Source: UBA7067 sp051880615 (GTDB lineage Bacteria; Bacillota; Clostridia; Oscillospirales; Acutalibacteraceae). From it: 64,000 nucleotides of DNA. A program made the translations under genes and the position numbers. Positions 18,147 to 26,046 of the stretch are shown piece after piece. Location of the stretch: assembly GCA_051880615.1 (NCBI GenBank), contig JBJEOH010000041.1, forward strand, positions 124,001-188,000. Reading direction: 5' to 3'. The stretch's first letter is position 1. Every line of letters begins with the position of its first letter. The notes beneath the pieces were generated by a model that saw nothing but the letters and a program-made list of their open reading frames with translations, made no database searches and had not been told where the DNA came from.

Positions 18147-18593
18147 ATGCGGCTTGAAGTGGGAAGTATTGTGGAGGCAAAGGTTACGGGGATTACAAAT
18201 TTCGGCGCTTTCGTTGAATTGCCTGAGGGCAAGAAGGGTATGGTGCATATTTCTGAGGTTGCGCCGACCTATGTTGAAAAGATTGCCGACCATTTGACTG
18301 TAGGACAGCAGGTGAAGGTAAAGGTGCTGTCGATAGGTGACGACGGCAAAATCAGCCTTTCAATAAAAAAGGCTATGGAGCGCGAAAAGCCTCAGGTTAA
18401 TTCCAAAAAGAACCGAACAAGTCCACAGCCTGCGCAGGTTTCAAAGGGACCCGGCAGCTTTGAATGGCAGCCTAAGCGCAATGACGGCAGTTTTGAGGAT
18501 ATGCTGTCGCGCTTTAAGCAGACAAGTGACGAAAAGATGTCTGCACTCAAAAAGGGTGAAGTTGCGCCGAGACGCAGAAAGCCGCAAAAATAA
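18147..18593 (+). CDS. yabR: S1 RNA-binding domain protein (YabR/GSP13-like)
   Basis: N-terminal S1 domain of about 70 residues (EVGSIVEAKVTGITNFGAFV, then KGMVHISEVAPTYVEKI and DDGKISLSIKKA), followed by a low-complexity Lys/Pro/Ser-rich region and a short conserved SFEDMLSRFKQTSDEKM segment. ATG at 18147 with AGGGGG upstream. Closes the yab block. Acts in RNA binding, probably on ribosomes; the specific target is unknown. Confidence 0.88.
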   Translation: MRLEVGSIVEAKVTGITNFGAFVELPEGKKGMVHISEVAPTYVEKIADHLTVGQQVKVKVLSIGDDGKISLSIKKAMEREKPQVNSKKNRTSPQPAQVSKGPGSFEWQPKRNDGSFEDMLSRFKQTSDEKMSALKKGEVAPRRRKPQK

Positions 18594-18605
18594 TTATAAA
18601 GTATC

Positions 18606-18633
18606 GGAGCTGTCTTGTGACAGCTCCTTTTTT
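18606..18633 (+). terminator. Intrinsic terminator after yabR
   Basis: 9-bp perfect stem GGAGCTGTC (18606-18614) / GACAGCTCC (18619-18627), 4-nt loop, six T. Ends the mazG-yabR transcription unit. Confidence 0.93.
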
Positions 18634-18738
18634 ACTGATTTGTAAATTTATGAATAATATATCAAAATCTTATGGAAAAGCAGATTAAATTATGTTATAA
18701 TATTGCCGGATTAATTTTTCTTTGAAAGGATATTTGAA

Positions 18739-19374
18739 ATGGATGTATTACTAAAGGTTATTTCGCAGCAGTGGATTTTTATTCTGCTTGCAGGCTTACT
18801 TATCGCATTGCTTTATTTTGTCAAGTCTAAGCGGCCGGAAGATTTTCAAAAAATAGCCCTTATTGAGCTTGTCGCAACTGTTGCAGCTTTAGTGCTGTTT
18901 GCTCTGTTCGGTTTTCAGGATTTGTTCCTGCTCGCACCGGTGATTCTTATTTGCTGTGAGCTTTTCGGGTATATAATCTCCGGAAAGGTTGTCGGTGTTC
19001 TGCTTGTTGACTTTTTGCTGATTCAGCTTTTATGGTTCCTCGAGAGCAAGGCTATTATCAATACAACCTTAAGCCAGATTCTCTTTTATGCGCTTCAGCT
19101 TGTTGCTGCCGTTGCTGTCGGACTTCTTATTGATAATTATATCAGAGCACTTAACAAGGCGAAGAAGGATAAGCTTGCAGCTGCTAAGGAGCAGGAAACA
19201 CTTCAAAATAAAAAGCTTGAGAGGCATGTTGACGATTTGATTTCAAAATACGGCAATGATGAAGAAAGCACCTCAGAGGAGTCTGCAAAAGAGGATAGCG
19301 CAGAGCTTGATGATGAGCTTGGAAACATAAGCGATATTTTGAAGAAATACTCTTTAGATGATGACGAAAACTAA
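18739..19374 (+). CDS. Membrane protein of unknown function with acidic cytoplasmic tail
   Basis: 211 residues: four or five hydrophobic segments within the first 140 (WIFILLAGLLIALLYFV, KIALIELVATVAALVLFALF, LFLLAPVILICCELFGYI and others), then a charged coiled-coil stretch (RALNKAKKDKLAAAKEQE) and a Glu/Asp/Ser-rich C-terminus ending in DISDILKKYSLDDDEN-like residues. No family is recognised. A TATAAT at 18696-18701 precedes it but with a poor -35, and it is followed by a structured spacer. Confidence 0.75.
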   Translation: MDVLLKVISQQWIFILLAGLLIALLYFVKSKRPEDFQKIALIELVATVAALVLFALFGFQDLFLLAPVILICCELFGYIISGKVVGVLLVDFLLIQLLWFLESKAIINTTLSQILFYALQLVAAVAVGLLIDNYIRALNKAKKDKLAAAKEQETLQNKKLERHVDDLISKYGNDEESTSEESAKEDSAELDDELGNISDILKKYSLDDDEN

Positions 19375-19407
19375 AGAGTTTAATATAACTGAATGCATAT
19401 AAACACT

Positions 19408-19499
19408 AAAAAGGGCCCGCGGCAAAACCGAACTTGCAGGATTGTGTTTAAAAACCTCAATCCCGAACACAGATCAATTTTGCTTAAGACCCTTTTTTT
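19408..19499 (+). other. Structured intergenic element (large terminator or small RNA)
   Basis: Three nested complementary segments can be paired: AAAAAGGG (19408-19415) with CCCTTTTT (19490-19497), GCAAAA (19422-19427) with TTTTGC (19478-19483), and TGTGTT (19443-19448) with AACACA (19466-19471), the last extendable to about ten pairs with one mismatch. It ends in a T-run, and the reverse strand also ends in one. Between convergent genes it may simply be a two-way terminator; a stable RNA is the alternative. Confidence 0.4.
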
Positions 19500-19501
19500 A
19501 A

Positions 19502-19567
19502 GAGTTAAGAGTGGAGAGTGGAGAGTGAAGTGGCGGCGACCATTTCTAATTTCTCACTATTCATTTT
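19502..19567. repeat. Dispersed repeat, copy B
   Basis: The 18-base run at 19508-19525 is identical to that of copy A at 5082-5099. It is followed by GGCGGCGA and an AT-rich part, and by GCGACGAAGTCGC, an inverted repeat that reaches into the 3' end of the lipoprotein gene. Both copies sit immediately at gene 3' ends. Confidence 0.5.
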
Positions 19568-19930
19568 TCATTGCGACGAAGTCGCCTTTGGATACTGCAT
19601 ACCGTTTATATACAGTGTGTCCTCGGTGACATACCAATGCTCAAAGTCGGCGCTATCTTCATCGGACGCCCATTTGTAGCTCAGTTGTTCGTCGCTGCCG
19701 TAAACACTGAGTGTGATTGAGTTGTCATCCTTTATTTCATATTCGCCTGCCGTACCGCCGATTATGCAGGTGTTGTCATCATAAAACTCACACCATGTCT
19801 GGCTGCGGTATTCCCAGTTGCCGAGTATTAGCTTTGACGGCGGTTGTGACTGTTCGCTTGAACAGCCTACTATCGCAAGGCATAAAAGGATGGCAGGTAG
19901 AAAGGTTTTAAGAATTTTTAAAGGTTTCAT
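19568..19930 (-). CDS. Small predicted lipoprotein
   Basis: 120 residues with a lipoprotein signal: basic start MKPLKILK, hydrophobic core and lipobox IVGC, so probably anchored to the outer face of the membrane. The mature part (LILGNWEYRS, FYDDNTCIIGGTAGEYEI, NSITLSVYG, EDTLYINGMQY) has the alternating beta pattern of small lipocalin-like lipoproteins of Firmicutes, but function is unknown. Its 3' end runs into repeat copy B, so the last residues (KATSSQ) may be repeat-derived. Confidence 0.75.
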   Translation of the reverse strand: MKPLKILKTFLPAILLCLAIVGCSSEQSQPPSKLILGNWEYRSQTWCEFYDDNTCIIGGTAGEYEIKDDNSITLSVYGSDEQLSYKWASDEDSADFEHWYVTEDTLYINGMQYPKATSSQ

Positions 19931-20075
19931 TTTTTTCGCTCCAATATGTAAGATATATTAATTTAATAGTATAAGCAAGCGAAAATTATGTCAACAAATT
20001 TTTTGTTAACATTTTCTGATGAGCCGTCTTGTTAAATTTAACGAATAATAAAGGATAATAAGTCGAATTTTTTCA

Positions 20076-20104
20076 TTGATTTTTTCCGTGATTTCAGTTA
20101 AAAT
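20076..20104 (+). promoter_or_regulatory. Promoter of the ANTAR regulator and carA
   Basis: TTGATT (20076-20081), a 17-nt spacer, TAAAAT (20099-20104). The expected transcription start near 20111 leaves only about a 12-nt leader before the ATG at 20123. Confidence 0.55.
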
Positions 20105-20122
20105 ATTATGATGGTGATAGTT

Positions 20123-20692
20123 ATGAAAAGCGTTTTGATAATTTCAAAAACGGATGAAATCGCTCAGCCGCTGAAAGAGCTGATGCAATCTGAGGGCTAT
20201 GGCGACATAAGCTCGGTTTGCAATACGCAGCAGGCGCAAGCAAGTGTGAATGGGCGAGATTTTGATGTTATTATTATCAATACGCCGATTCTTGACTGCG
20301 GCGGAATTGATTTAGCCGTTGAACTTACGGGGCGTTCCAAGGCGGGGATTTTTGTGCTGATGAAAAGCGATGTTTACGACAAGTGCTGTGATACACTTGA
20401 AGAAAAGGGTGTGTTCGCAGTGAAAAAGCCGCTTAACCGTGCTGGATTTCATCAGTGTCTGAAAATCTGGGAGATTTCCAAAAAACGCCTGTTAAGCCTT
20501 GAAAGTGAAAATCTGAAGCTTAAAAATCAGGTCGAGGAAATAAAAATTATAAACCGTGCAAAATGCACTCTGATGCAGTGCCTAACAATGAGCGAGCAGC
20601 AGGCACACCGCTATATTGAAAAGCAGGCGATGGATATGCGTATCAGCCGTTTTCAGGTTGCGCAAAGAGTGCTTAGCACATATGAGCTTTGA
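20123..20692 (+). CDS. ANTAR-domain response-regulator-like antiterminator
   Basis: 189 residues: a receiver-like N-terminal domain (SVLIISKTDEIAQPL, DVIIINTPILDCGG) in which the usual phospho-acceptor Asp position reads Asn, a connecting coiled coil (LLSLESENLKLKNQVEEIK), and a C-terminal ANTAR RNA-binding domain (AKCTLMQCLTMSEQQAHRYI, then MDMRISRFQVAQRVL). ANTAR proteins bind paired RNA hairpins to prevent termination. Relatives in Clostridia are often next to glutamine synthetase; here it is 47 nt upstream of carA. ATG at 20123 has GGTGAT upstream; ATG at 20108/20111 are alternatives. Confidence 0.85.
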   Translation: MKSVLIISKTDEIAQPLKELMQSEGYGDISSVCNTQQAQASVNGRDFDVIIINTPILDCGGIDLAVELTGRSKAGIFVLMKSDVYDKCCDTLEEKGVFAVKKPLNRAGFHQCLKIWEISKKRLLSLESENLKLKNQVEEIKIINRAKCTLMQCLTMSEQQAHRYIEKQAMDMRISRFQVAQRVLSTYEL

Positions 20693-20739
20693 TTTAATAC
20701 TGATTAAGTATAAAAACATTTGTGAAAGGAATTGATTGT

Positions 20740-21813
20740 ATGAGCCAGAAGGCGTATCTGATACTTGAAAACGGCAAAGTCTTTGAGGGCATTGCCTTTG
20801 GCGCCCAAAAAGAGGCTGTTGGCGAGCTTGTTTTTACAACCGCTATGACAGGATACCTTGAAACACTAACTGACCCCAGCTACTACGGTCAGGTAGTTAT
20901 TCAGACATTCCCTTTAATCGGAAATTACGGGGTCATTCCCTCTGATTTTGAGAGCAAACATCCTGCGCTTAAAGCATATATCGTAAGAAACAGGTGTCAA
21001 GAGCCGTCCAACTTCCGTTGCGAGGGTCTGCTTGACACTTTTTTAAAGAATGAGGGAATACCGGGTATATACAATCTTGATACAAGAGCAATCACAAGGA
21101 TTGTGCGCGAATACGGCGTAATGAACTGCAAGGTGACTTATTCTCTTGACAATCTTGAAAGTGATATTGATGAGATAAAGGGGTACAAGGTAACAAACGC
21201 TGTTTCCTCGGTAACTCAAAGCGAGAGGGAAGAGCTTAAGGCAGAAAACCCGAAGCACAATGTTGTACTGTGGGACTTCGGTGCAAAGGGCAATATTGCA
21301 AGAGAGCTTGTAAAGCGCGGCTGCAATGTTACAATCGTGCCGGCAAGCACAACGGCTGACGAAATCCTCGCCCTTAACCCTGACGGCATAATGCTTTCAA
21401 ACGGACCGGGAGATCCGCAGGAAAACACCGGAATAATCACAGAGCTTAAGAAGCTTTGCGAGAAAAAACTTCCGACCTTCGGCATCTGTCTTGGTCATCA
21501 GCTTTTAGCTATGTCGCAGGGTGCAAAAACACACAAGCTTAAGTACGGACACAGAGGTGCAAACCAGCCGGCTTGCGAGGTTGAGACAGGCAGAGTTTAT
21601 ATTACAAGCCAGAACCATGGCTATGCGGTAATGAGCGAAACTCTTCCCGAAAATGCTGTCGAGAGTTTCAAAAACGGCAACGACGGAACCTGCGAAGGTG
21701 TGCGCTACACTGATATGCCGGCATTCTCGGTACAGTTCCATCCGGAGGCTTGCGGCGGTCCTCTTGACACAGCGTTCCTGTTTGATAAATTCATTTCAAT
21801 GATGGATAGATAA
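20740..21813 (+). CDS. carA: Carbamoyl phosphate synthase small subunit
   Basis: Glutamine amidotransferase subunit that supplies ammonia to CarB for carbamoyl phosphate synthesis (pyrimidines and arginine). N-terminal CPSase small-chain domain (LENGKVFEGIAFGA, TGYLETLTDPSYYGQ) and a class I GATase domain with catalytic Cys250 in FGICLGHQLLA and the His/Glu pair in FHPEACGG. 357 residues, normal. ATG at 20740 follows GAAAGGA. A 108-nt gap separates it from carB. Confidence 0.97.
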   Translation: MSQKAYLILENGKVFEGIAFGAQKEAVGELVFTTAMTGYLETLTDPSYYGQVVIQTFPLIGNYGVIPSDFESKHPALKAYIVRNRCQEPSNFRCEGLLDTFLKNEGIPGIYNLDTRAITRIVREYGVMNCKVTYSLDNLESDIDEIKGYKVTNAVSSVTQSEREELKAENPKHNVVLWDFGAKGNIARELVKRGCNVTIVPASTTADEILALNPDGIMLSNGPGDPQENTGIITELKKLCEKKLPTFGICLGHQLLAMSQGAKTHKLKYGHRGANQPACEVETGRVYITSQNHGYAVMSETLPENAVESFKNGNDGTCEGVRYTDMPAFSVQFHPEACGGPLDTAFLFDKFISMMDR

Positions 21814-21921
21814 GTTTGAATAAATGTTTGTCGCATTTTTCTCAAACTGTTTTGTTGAAGAAAATAATTGTTATAGAACAAAATATTGATATTATAACGC
21901 CTTTGGAAAGGAATGTAACAA

Positions 21922-24900
21922 ATGCCACTTAATAAGGATATTAAACGCGTAATGGTAATCGGCTCGGGTCCTATTGTTATCGGACAGGCTGCCGAATTTG
22001 ACTATGCAGGAACACAGGCTTGCCGTGCGCTCAAGGAAGAGGGTCTTGAGGTAATTCTCATCAACTCCAACCCGGCTACCATAATGACAGACAATGCAAT
22101 GGCTGACAAGATTTATATTGAGCCACTTAATCTTGAAACCGTTAAAAGAATTATTAAGAAAGAAAAGCCCGACAGCCTTCTGTCAACTCTCGGCGGTCAG
22201 ACAGGTCTTACTCTTTCAATGCAGCTTGCAAAGGAGGGCTTTCTTGAAAAGGAGGGAGTTCGCCTGCTCGGCGCAAACCCGGAAACAATCGACAAGGCAG
22301 AGGACAGGCAGATGTTCAAGGACACAATGGAGTCTATTGGCCAGCCTGTTATCCCGTCAAAGGTTGTAAACGATGTTGAGAGCGCCGTTGAATTTGCAAA
22401 CGAAATAGGTTACCCTGTTATTATCCGTCCTGCGTTCACTCTCGGCGGCACAGGCGGCGGTATTGTAAACAACGAGGAGGAGCTTCGTGAAATAACCGCA
22501 AACGGTCTGGAGCTTTCGCCTATCACTCAGGTGCTTGTTGAAAGATGTATCGCAGGCTGGAAAGAAATTGAATTTGAGGTTATGCGTGACAGCAAGGGCA
22601 ATGTAATCACCGTCTGCTCAATGGAGAACTTTGACCCTGTCGGCGTTCACACCGGCGACAGTATAGTTATCGCACCGACTGTTACGCTCTCTGATAAAGA
22701 GTATCAGATGCTCAGAAGCGCGTCTCTTGACATTATCTCTGCACTCGGCGTAGAGGGCGGCTGTAACTGCCAGTTTGCGCTCAATCCCGAAAGCTTTGAG
22801 TACGCCGTAATTGAGGTTAACCCGAGAGTTTCGCGTTCTTCGGCTCTTGCTTCAAAGGCTACAGGCTACCCGATTGCAAAGGTTTCTGCAAAAATCGCAA
22901 TCGGCTACACACTTGACGAAATCAAAAACGCCGTTACGGGTTCAACCTACGCCTGCTTTGAGCCTGCGCTCGACTATGTGGTTGTAAAGTTCCCGAAATG
23001 GCCTTTCGATAAATTTGTATATGCCAAGAGAACTCTTGGCACTCAGATGAAGGCAACAGGCGAGGTTATGTCAATCGCTCCGACCTTTGAGCAGGCTATT
23101 ATGAAGGCTGTAAGAGGAGCTGAAATTTCTCTTAAGACCTTGGATCACGAGAAATTTGTGAATATGTCGCTTGAAAACCTCAGGAAGCGTCTTGAAATAT
23201 GCGACGACGAAAGACTTTTCTGTGTGTTCTCAGCGCTTAAAAAGGGAATTACCGTTGATGAAATCCACAAGATTACAATGATTGACGAGTGGTTCTTATA
23301 TAAGCTTTTGAATATAATCAACCTCGAAAAAGAGCTTTCAAAGGGCGAGCTTACGGGCGAGCTTTATATGCAGGCAAAGCATATGGGCTTCCTTGATGAA
23401 TCAATAAAGAAAATAAGCGGATGCGAGATTAAAAATCCTGCACTTCCTGTATATAAGATGGTTGACACCTGTGCCGCTGAGTTCAAGGCTGAAACACCTT
23501 ACTTCTATTCAACCTTTGACAGCGAGAACGAGGCAGAGGAGTTTATCAAAGAAACAAATGACGGCAAAAAGACGATTATCGTTTTCGGTTCAGGTCCTAT
23601 CAGAATAGGTCAGGGTATCGAATTTGACTATGCGTCTGTTCACTGCGTATGGGCGCTGAAGCAGGCAGGCTTTGATGTTGTAATTGTCAACAATAACCCT
23701 GAAACGGTTTCAACCGACTTTGACACAGCCGACAGACTTTATTTTGAGCCGCTCACAAACGAGGATGTAATGGGCGTTATCAACACCGAAAAGCCATACG
23801 GCGTTGTAGTGGCTTTCGGCGGTCAGACTGCTATCAAGCTGACAAGCTATTTAAGCTCACAGGGTGTAAATATTCTCGGAACCTCGGCAGACAGCATTGA
23901 TATGGCTGAGGACAGAGAACGCTTTGACGAGCTTCTGGAGAAGCACCACATCAAGCGTCCGCAAGGCGTAACGGTTATGACAACAGAGGAAGCTCTTGAT
24001 GTTGCCGACAGAATCGGATACCCTGTGCTTATGCGTCCGTCATATGTTCTCGGCGGTCAGAATATGATTATCGCTTATAACAGCGATGATATTATTGAAT
24101 ATATGGCTATTATTCTGTCACAGAATATTGAAAACCCGATTCTGATTGATAAGTACCTTATGGGTACAGAGATTGAGGTTGACGCTATCTGTGACGGCGA
24201 AGATATTCTTATTCCGGGTATTATGGAGCATATCGAGAGAGCCGGTGTTCACTCGGGCGACTCAATAGCGGTTTATCCTGCATGGAATATAAGTGACGAA
24301 ATGACCGAGCGTATTATAAAAAGCTCAAGAGATCTTGCGCTTTCGCTTAACACAAAGGGTCTTGTAAATATACAGTACCTTATCTATAACGGCGACCTTT
24401 ATGTTATTGAGGTAAACCCGCGTTCTTCAAGAACTATCCCGTATATCAGCAAGGTAACGGGCGTTCCTATGGTTGATCTGGCTACTAAGGCTATGCTCGG
24501 CGAGAAGCTCAGGGATATGGGCTATGGCACCGGTCTTTACAAAAAATCGCCGTATATTGCAGTTAAGGTTCCTGTGTTCTCTTTCGAGAAGCTCATCAAT
24601 GTTGACAACCACTTAGGACCTGAGATGAAGTCAACCGGTGAAGTATTGGGCGTTGCAGGAACACTTGAAGAGGCTCTTTACAAGGGACTTACGGGAGCCG
24701 GCTACAAGATGACAAAATCCGGCGGTGTGCTTATCACCGTAAGAAACTCCGATAAGAGAGAAATCGGTGACCTCGCCAAAAAGTATCAGGAGCTGGGCTT
24801 TGAGCTTTACGCAACTAAGGGTACAGCAGAGGTGCTGAAAAGCTATGGTATAAAGGCTCATAAGGTAGATAAAATCCACGAGGCTGAGGAAAACACACTT

Positions 24901-25968
24901 ACGCTTATTGAAAGCGGAAAGATAAGCTATGTTATCTCGACTTCGTCAAAGGGCAGAATCCCGTCGCGTGACAGCGTAAAGATTCGCCGCAAGACGGTAG
25001 AGAGAAATATTCCGTGTCTTACATCTCTCGACACGGCAAACGCACTTGCAGAGTGCTTAAAGAGCAGATATTCACCGAGCAACACAGAGCTTGTTGACAT
25101 TAACCATATGAGGAGAGAAAAAGTGAAGTACAATTTTACAAAGATGCACGGCTGCGGCAATGACTACATCTATTTTAACTGTTTTGACGAAATGATAAAC
25201 AACCCCGAGGGACTGAGCGTAAGACTTTCTGACAGACGCTACGGTATCGGCGGCGACGGTATAATTCTTATCTGCAGATCTGATGTTGCAGATGCAAAGA
25301 TGAGAATGTTCAACCTTGACGGCTCTGAGGGTAAAATGTGCGGCAACGGTATCCGCTGTGTCGGCAAGTTCCTTTATGACCACAACCTTGTTGATACAAG
25401 CAAGAACACCGTGTCTGTTGAAACCTTAAGCGGCATTAAGACGCTCACTGTTTACAAGCAGGATAACGAGGTTAAGAGCCTTCGTGTTGATATGGGCAAG
25501 GCTGAGCTTGACCCGAAGAATATTCCTGTTGCTATGGATAAGGACAAGATTGTGAACGAGCCTGTAACGATTGACGGCAAGGATTACAATATCACCTGTG
25601 TATCTATGGGTAATCCGCACTGCGTAGTGTTTATGGATGATATTGATAATCTTGATATTGAAAAAGTCGGTCCGAAGTTTGAGTTTGACCCGCTCTTCCC
25701 CGAGAGAGTAAACACAGAATTTGTAAGCGTTATCGACGACCACACAATCAGAATGAGAGTATGGGAGAGAGGCAGCGGCGAAACATGGGCTTGCGGTACA
25801 GGTGCTTGTGCTGTTGCGGTTGCGGCGGTTGAAAACGGCTTCTGCCCGAAGGGTGAGGACATCACCATTAAGCTCAAGGGCGGCGACCTTGTAATTAACT
25901 ATACAGACGAAACAGTATTTATGACGGGTGCTGCTGAGCGTGTGTTCGACGGTACAATCGAGCTATAA
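21922..25968 (+). CDS. carB-dapF: Carbamoyl phosphate synthase large subunit fused in frame to diaminopimelate epimerase
   Basis: One uninterrupted 1348-codon frame. Residues 1 to about 1062 are a complete CarB: first ATP-grasp half (IGSGPIVIGQAAEFDYAGTQ, RPAFTLGGTGGG), oligomerisation domain, second half (FGSGPIRIGQGIEFDYASV, RPSYVLGGQNM) and the C-terminal MGS-like regulatory domain ending near ANALAECLKSRYSPSNTEL. Residues 1068-1348 are a complete DapF with both catalytic cysteines. No linker domain separates them. Just before the DapF part are AGGAGAG and a GTG start, so DapF may also be made separately. A TGA in another frame at the junction (25109-25111) suggests two once-separate genes. 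Confidence 0.9.
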   Translation: MPLNKDIKRVMVIGSGPIVIGQAAEFDYAGTQACRALKEEGLEVILINSNPATIMTDNAMADKIYIEPLNLETVKRIIKKEKPDSLLSTLGGQTGLTLSMQLAKEGFLEKEGVRLLGANPETIDKAEDRQMFKDTMESIGQPVIPSKVVNDVESAVEFANEIGYPVIIRPAFTLGGTGGGIVNNEEELREITANGLELSPITQVLVERCIAGWKEIEFEVMRDSKGNVITVCSMENFDPVGVHTGDSIVIAPTVTLSDKEYQMLRSASLDIISALGVEGGCNCQFALNPESFEYAVIEVNPRVSRSSALASKATGYPIAKVSAKIAIGYTLDEIKNAVTGSTYACFEPALDYVVVKFPKWPFDKFVYAKRTLGTQMKATGEVMSIAPTFEQAIMKAVRGAEISLKTLDHEKFVNMSLENLRKRLEICDDERLFCVFSALKKGITVDEIHKITMIDEWFLYKLLNIINLEKELSKGELTGELYMQAKHMGFLDESIKKISGCEIKNPALPVYKMVDTCAAEFKAETPYFYSTFDSENEAEEFIKETNDGKKTIIVFGSGPIRIGQGIEFDYASVHCVWALKQAGFDVVIVNNNPETVSTDFDTADRLYFEPLTNEDVMGVINTEKPYGVVVAFGGQTAIKLTSYLSSQGVNILGTSADSIDMAEDRERFDELLEKHHIKRPQGVTVMTTEEALDVADRIGYPVLMRPSYVLGGQNMIIAYNSDDIIEYMAIILSQNIENPILIDKYLMGTEIEVDAICDGEDILIPGIMEHIERAGVHSGDSIAVYPAWNISDEMTERIIKSSRDLALSLNTKGLVNIQYLIYNGDLYVIEVNPRSSRTIPYISKVTGVPMVDLATKAMLGEKLRDMGYGTGLYKKSPYIAVKVPVFSFEKLINVDNHLGPEMKSTGEVLGVAGTLEEALYKGLTGAGYKMTKSGGVLITVRNSDKREIGDLAKKYQELGFELYATKGTAEVLKSYGIKAHKVDKIHEAEENTLTLIESGKISYVISTSSKGRIPSRDSVKIRRKTVERNIPCLTSLDTANALAECLKSRYSPSNTELVDINHMRREKVKYNFTKMHGCGNDYIYFNCFDEMINNPEGLSVRLSDRRYGIGGDGIILICRSDVADAKMRMFNLDGSEGKMCGNGIRCVGKFLYDHNLVDTSKNTVSVETLSGIKTLTVYKQDNEVKSLRVDMGKAELDPKNIPVAMDKDKIVNEPVTIDGKDYNITCVSMGNPHCVVFMDDIDNLDIEKVGPKFEFDPLFPERVNTEFVSVIDDHTIRMRVWERGSGETWACGTGACAVAVAAVENGFCPKGEDITIKLKGGDLVINYTDETVFMTGAAERVFDGTIEL
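25111..25125 (+). promoter_or_regulatory. Internal ribosome binding site and GTG start inside the carB-dapF frame
   Basis: AGGAGAG at 25111-25117, five A, then GTG at 25123. The spacing is ideal and the start agrees with the conserved DapF N-terminus. Confidence 0.7.
25123..25968 (+). CDS. dapF: Diaminopimelate epimerase, possible independent translation from an internal start
   Basis: Epimerises LL-DAP to meso-DAP for lysine and peptidoglycan synthesis. Starting at the GTG at 25123 gives 281 residues, the normal DapF length, with the usual N-terminus (KYNFTKMHGCGNDYIYF). Catalytic cysteines fall at Cys73 (KMCGNGIRC) and Cys224 (WACGTGACA), matching the family's known pair. AGGAGAG (25111-25117) is 5 nt upstream. 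It lies in the same frame as carB with no stop between. DapL, encoded 1.7 kb downstream, makes its LL-DAP substrate. Confidence 0.8.
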   Translation: MKYNFTKMHGCGNDYIYFNCFDEMINNPEGLSVRLSDRRYGIGGDGIILICRSDVADAKMRMFNLDGSEGKMCGNGIRCVGKFLYDHNLVDTSKNTVSVETLSGIKTLTVYKQDNEVKSLRVDMGKAELDPKNIPVAMDKDKIVNEPVTIDGKDYNITCVSMGNPHCVVFMDDIDNLDIEKVGPKFEFDPLFPERVNTEFVSVIDDHTIRMRVWERGSGETWACGTGACAVAVAAVENGFCPKGEDITIKLKGGDLVINYTDETVFMTGAAERVFDGTIEL

Positions 25969-26046
25969 GGAAACAATTCATATGTGCCGCCCCGAAAAAC
26001 AGGCGGCACAGGCTTGATAATACAAAAAGAAAGGAAAGTTTGAGGA

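Noticed and set aside
19393..19629. 78-codon plus-strand open frame in the spacer after the membrane protein
   Set aside because: It runs through the structured element and repeat copy B and has no ribosome binding site; the minus-strand lipoprotein has a clear signal peptide and better coding character.
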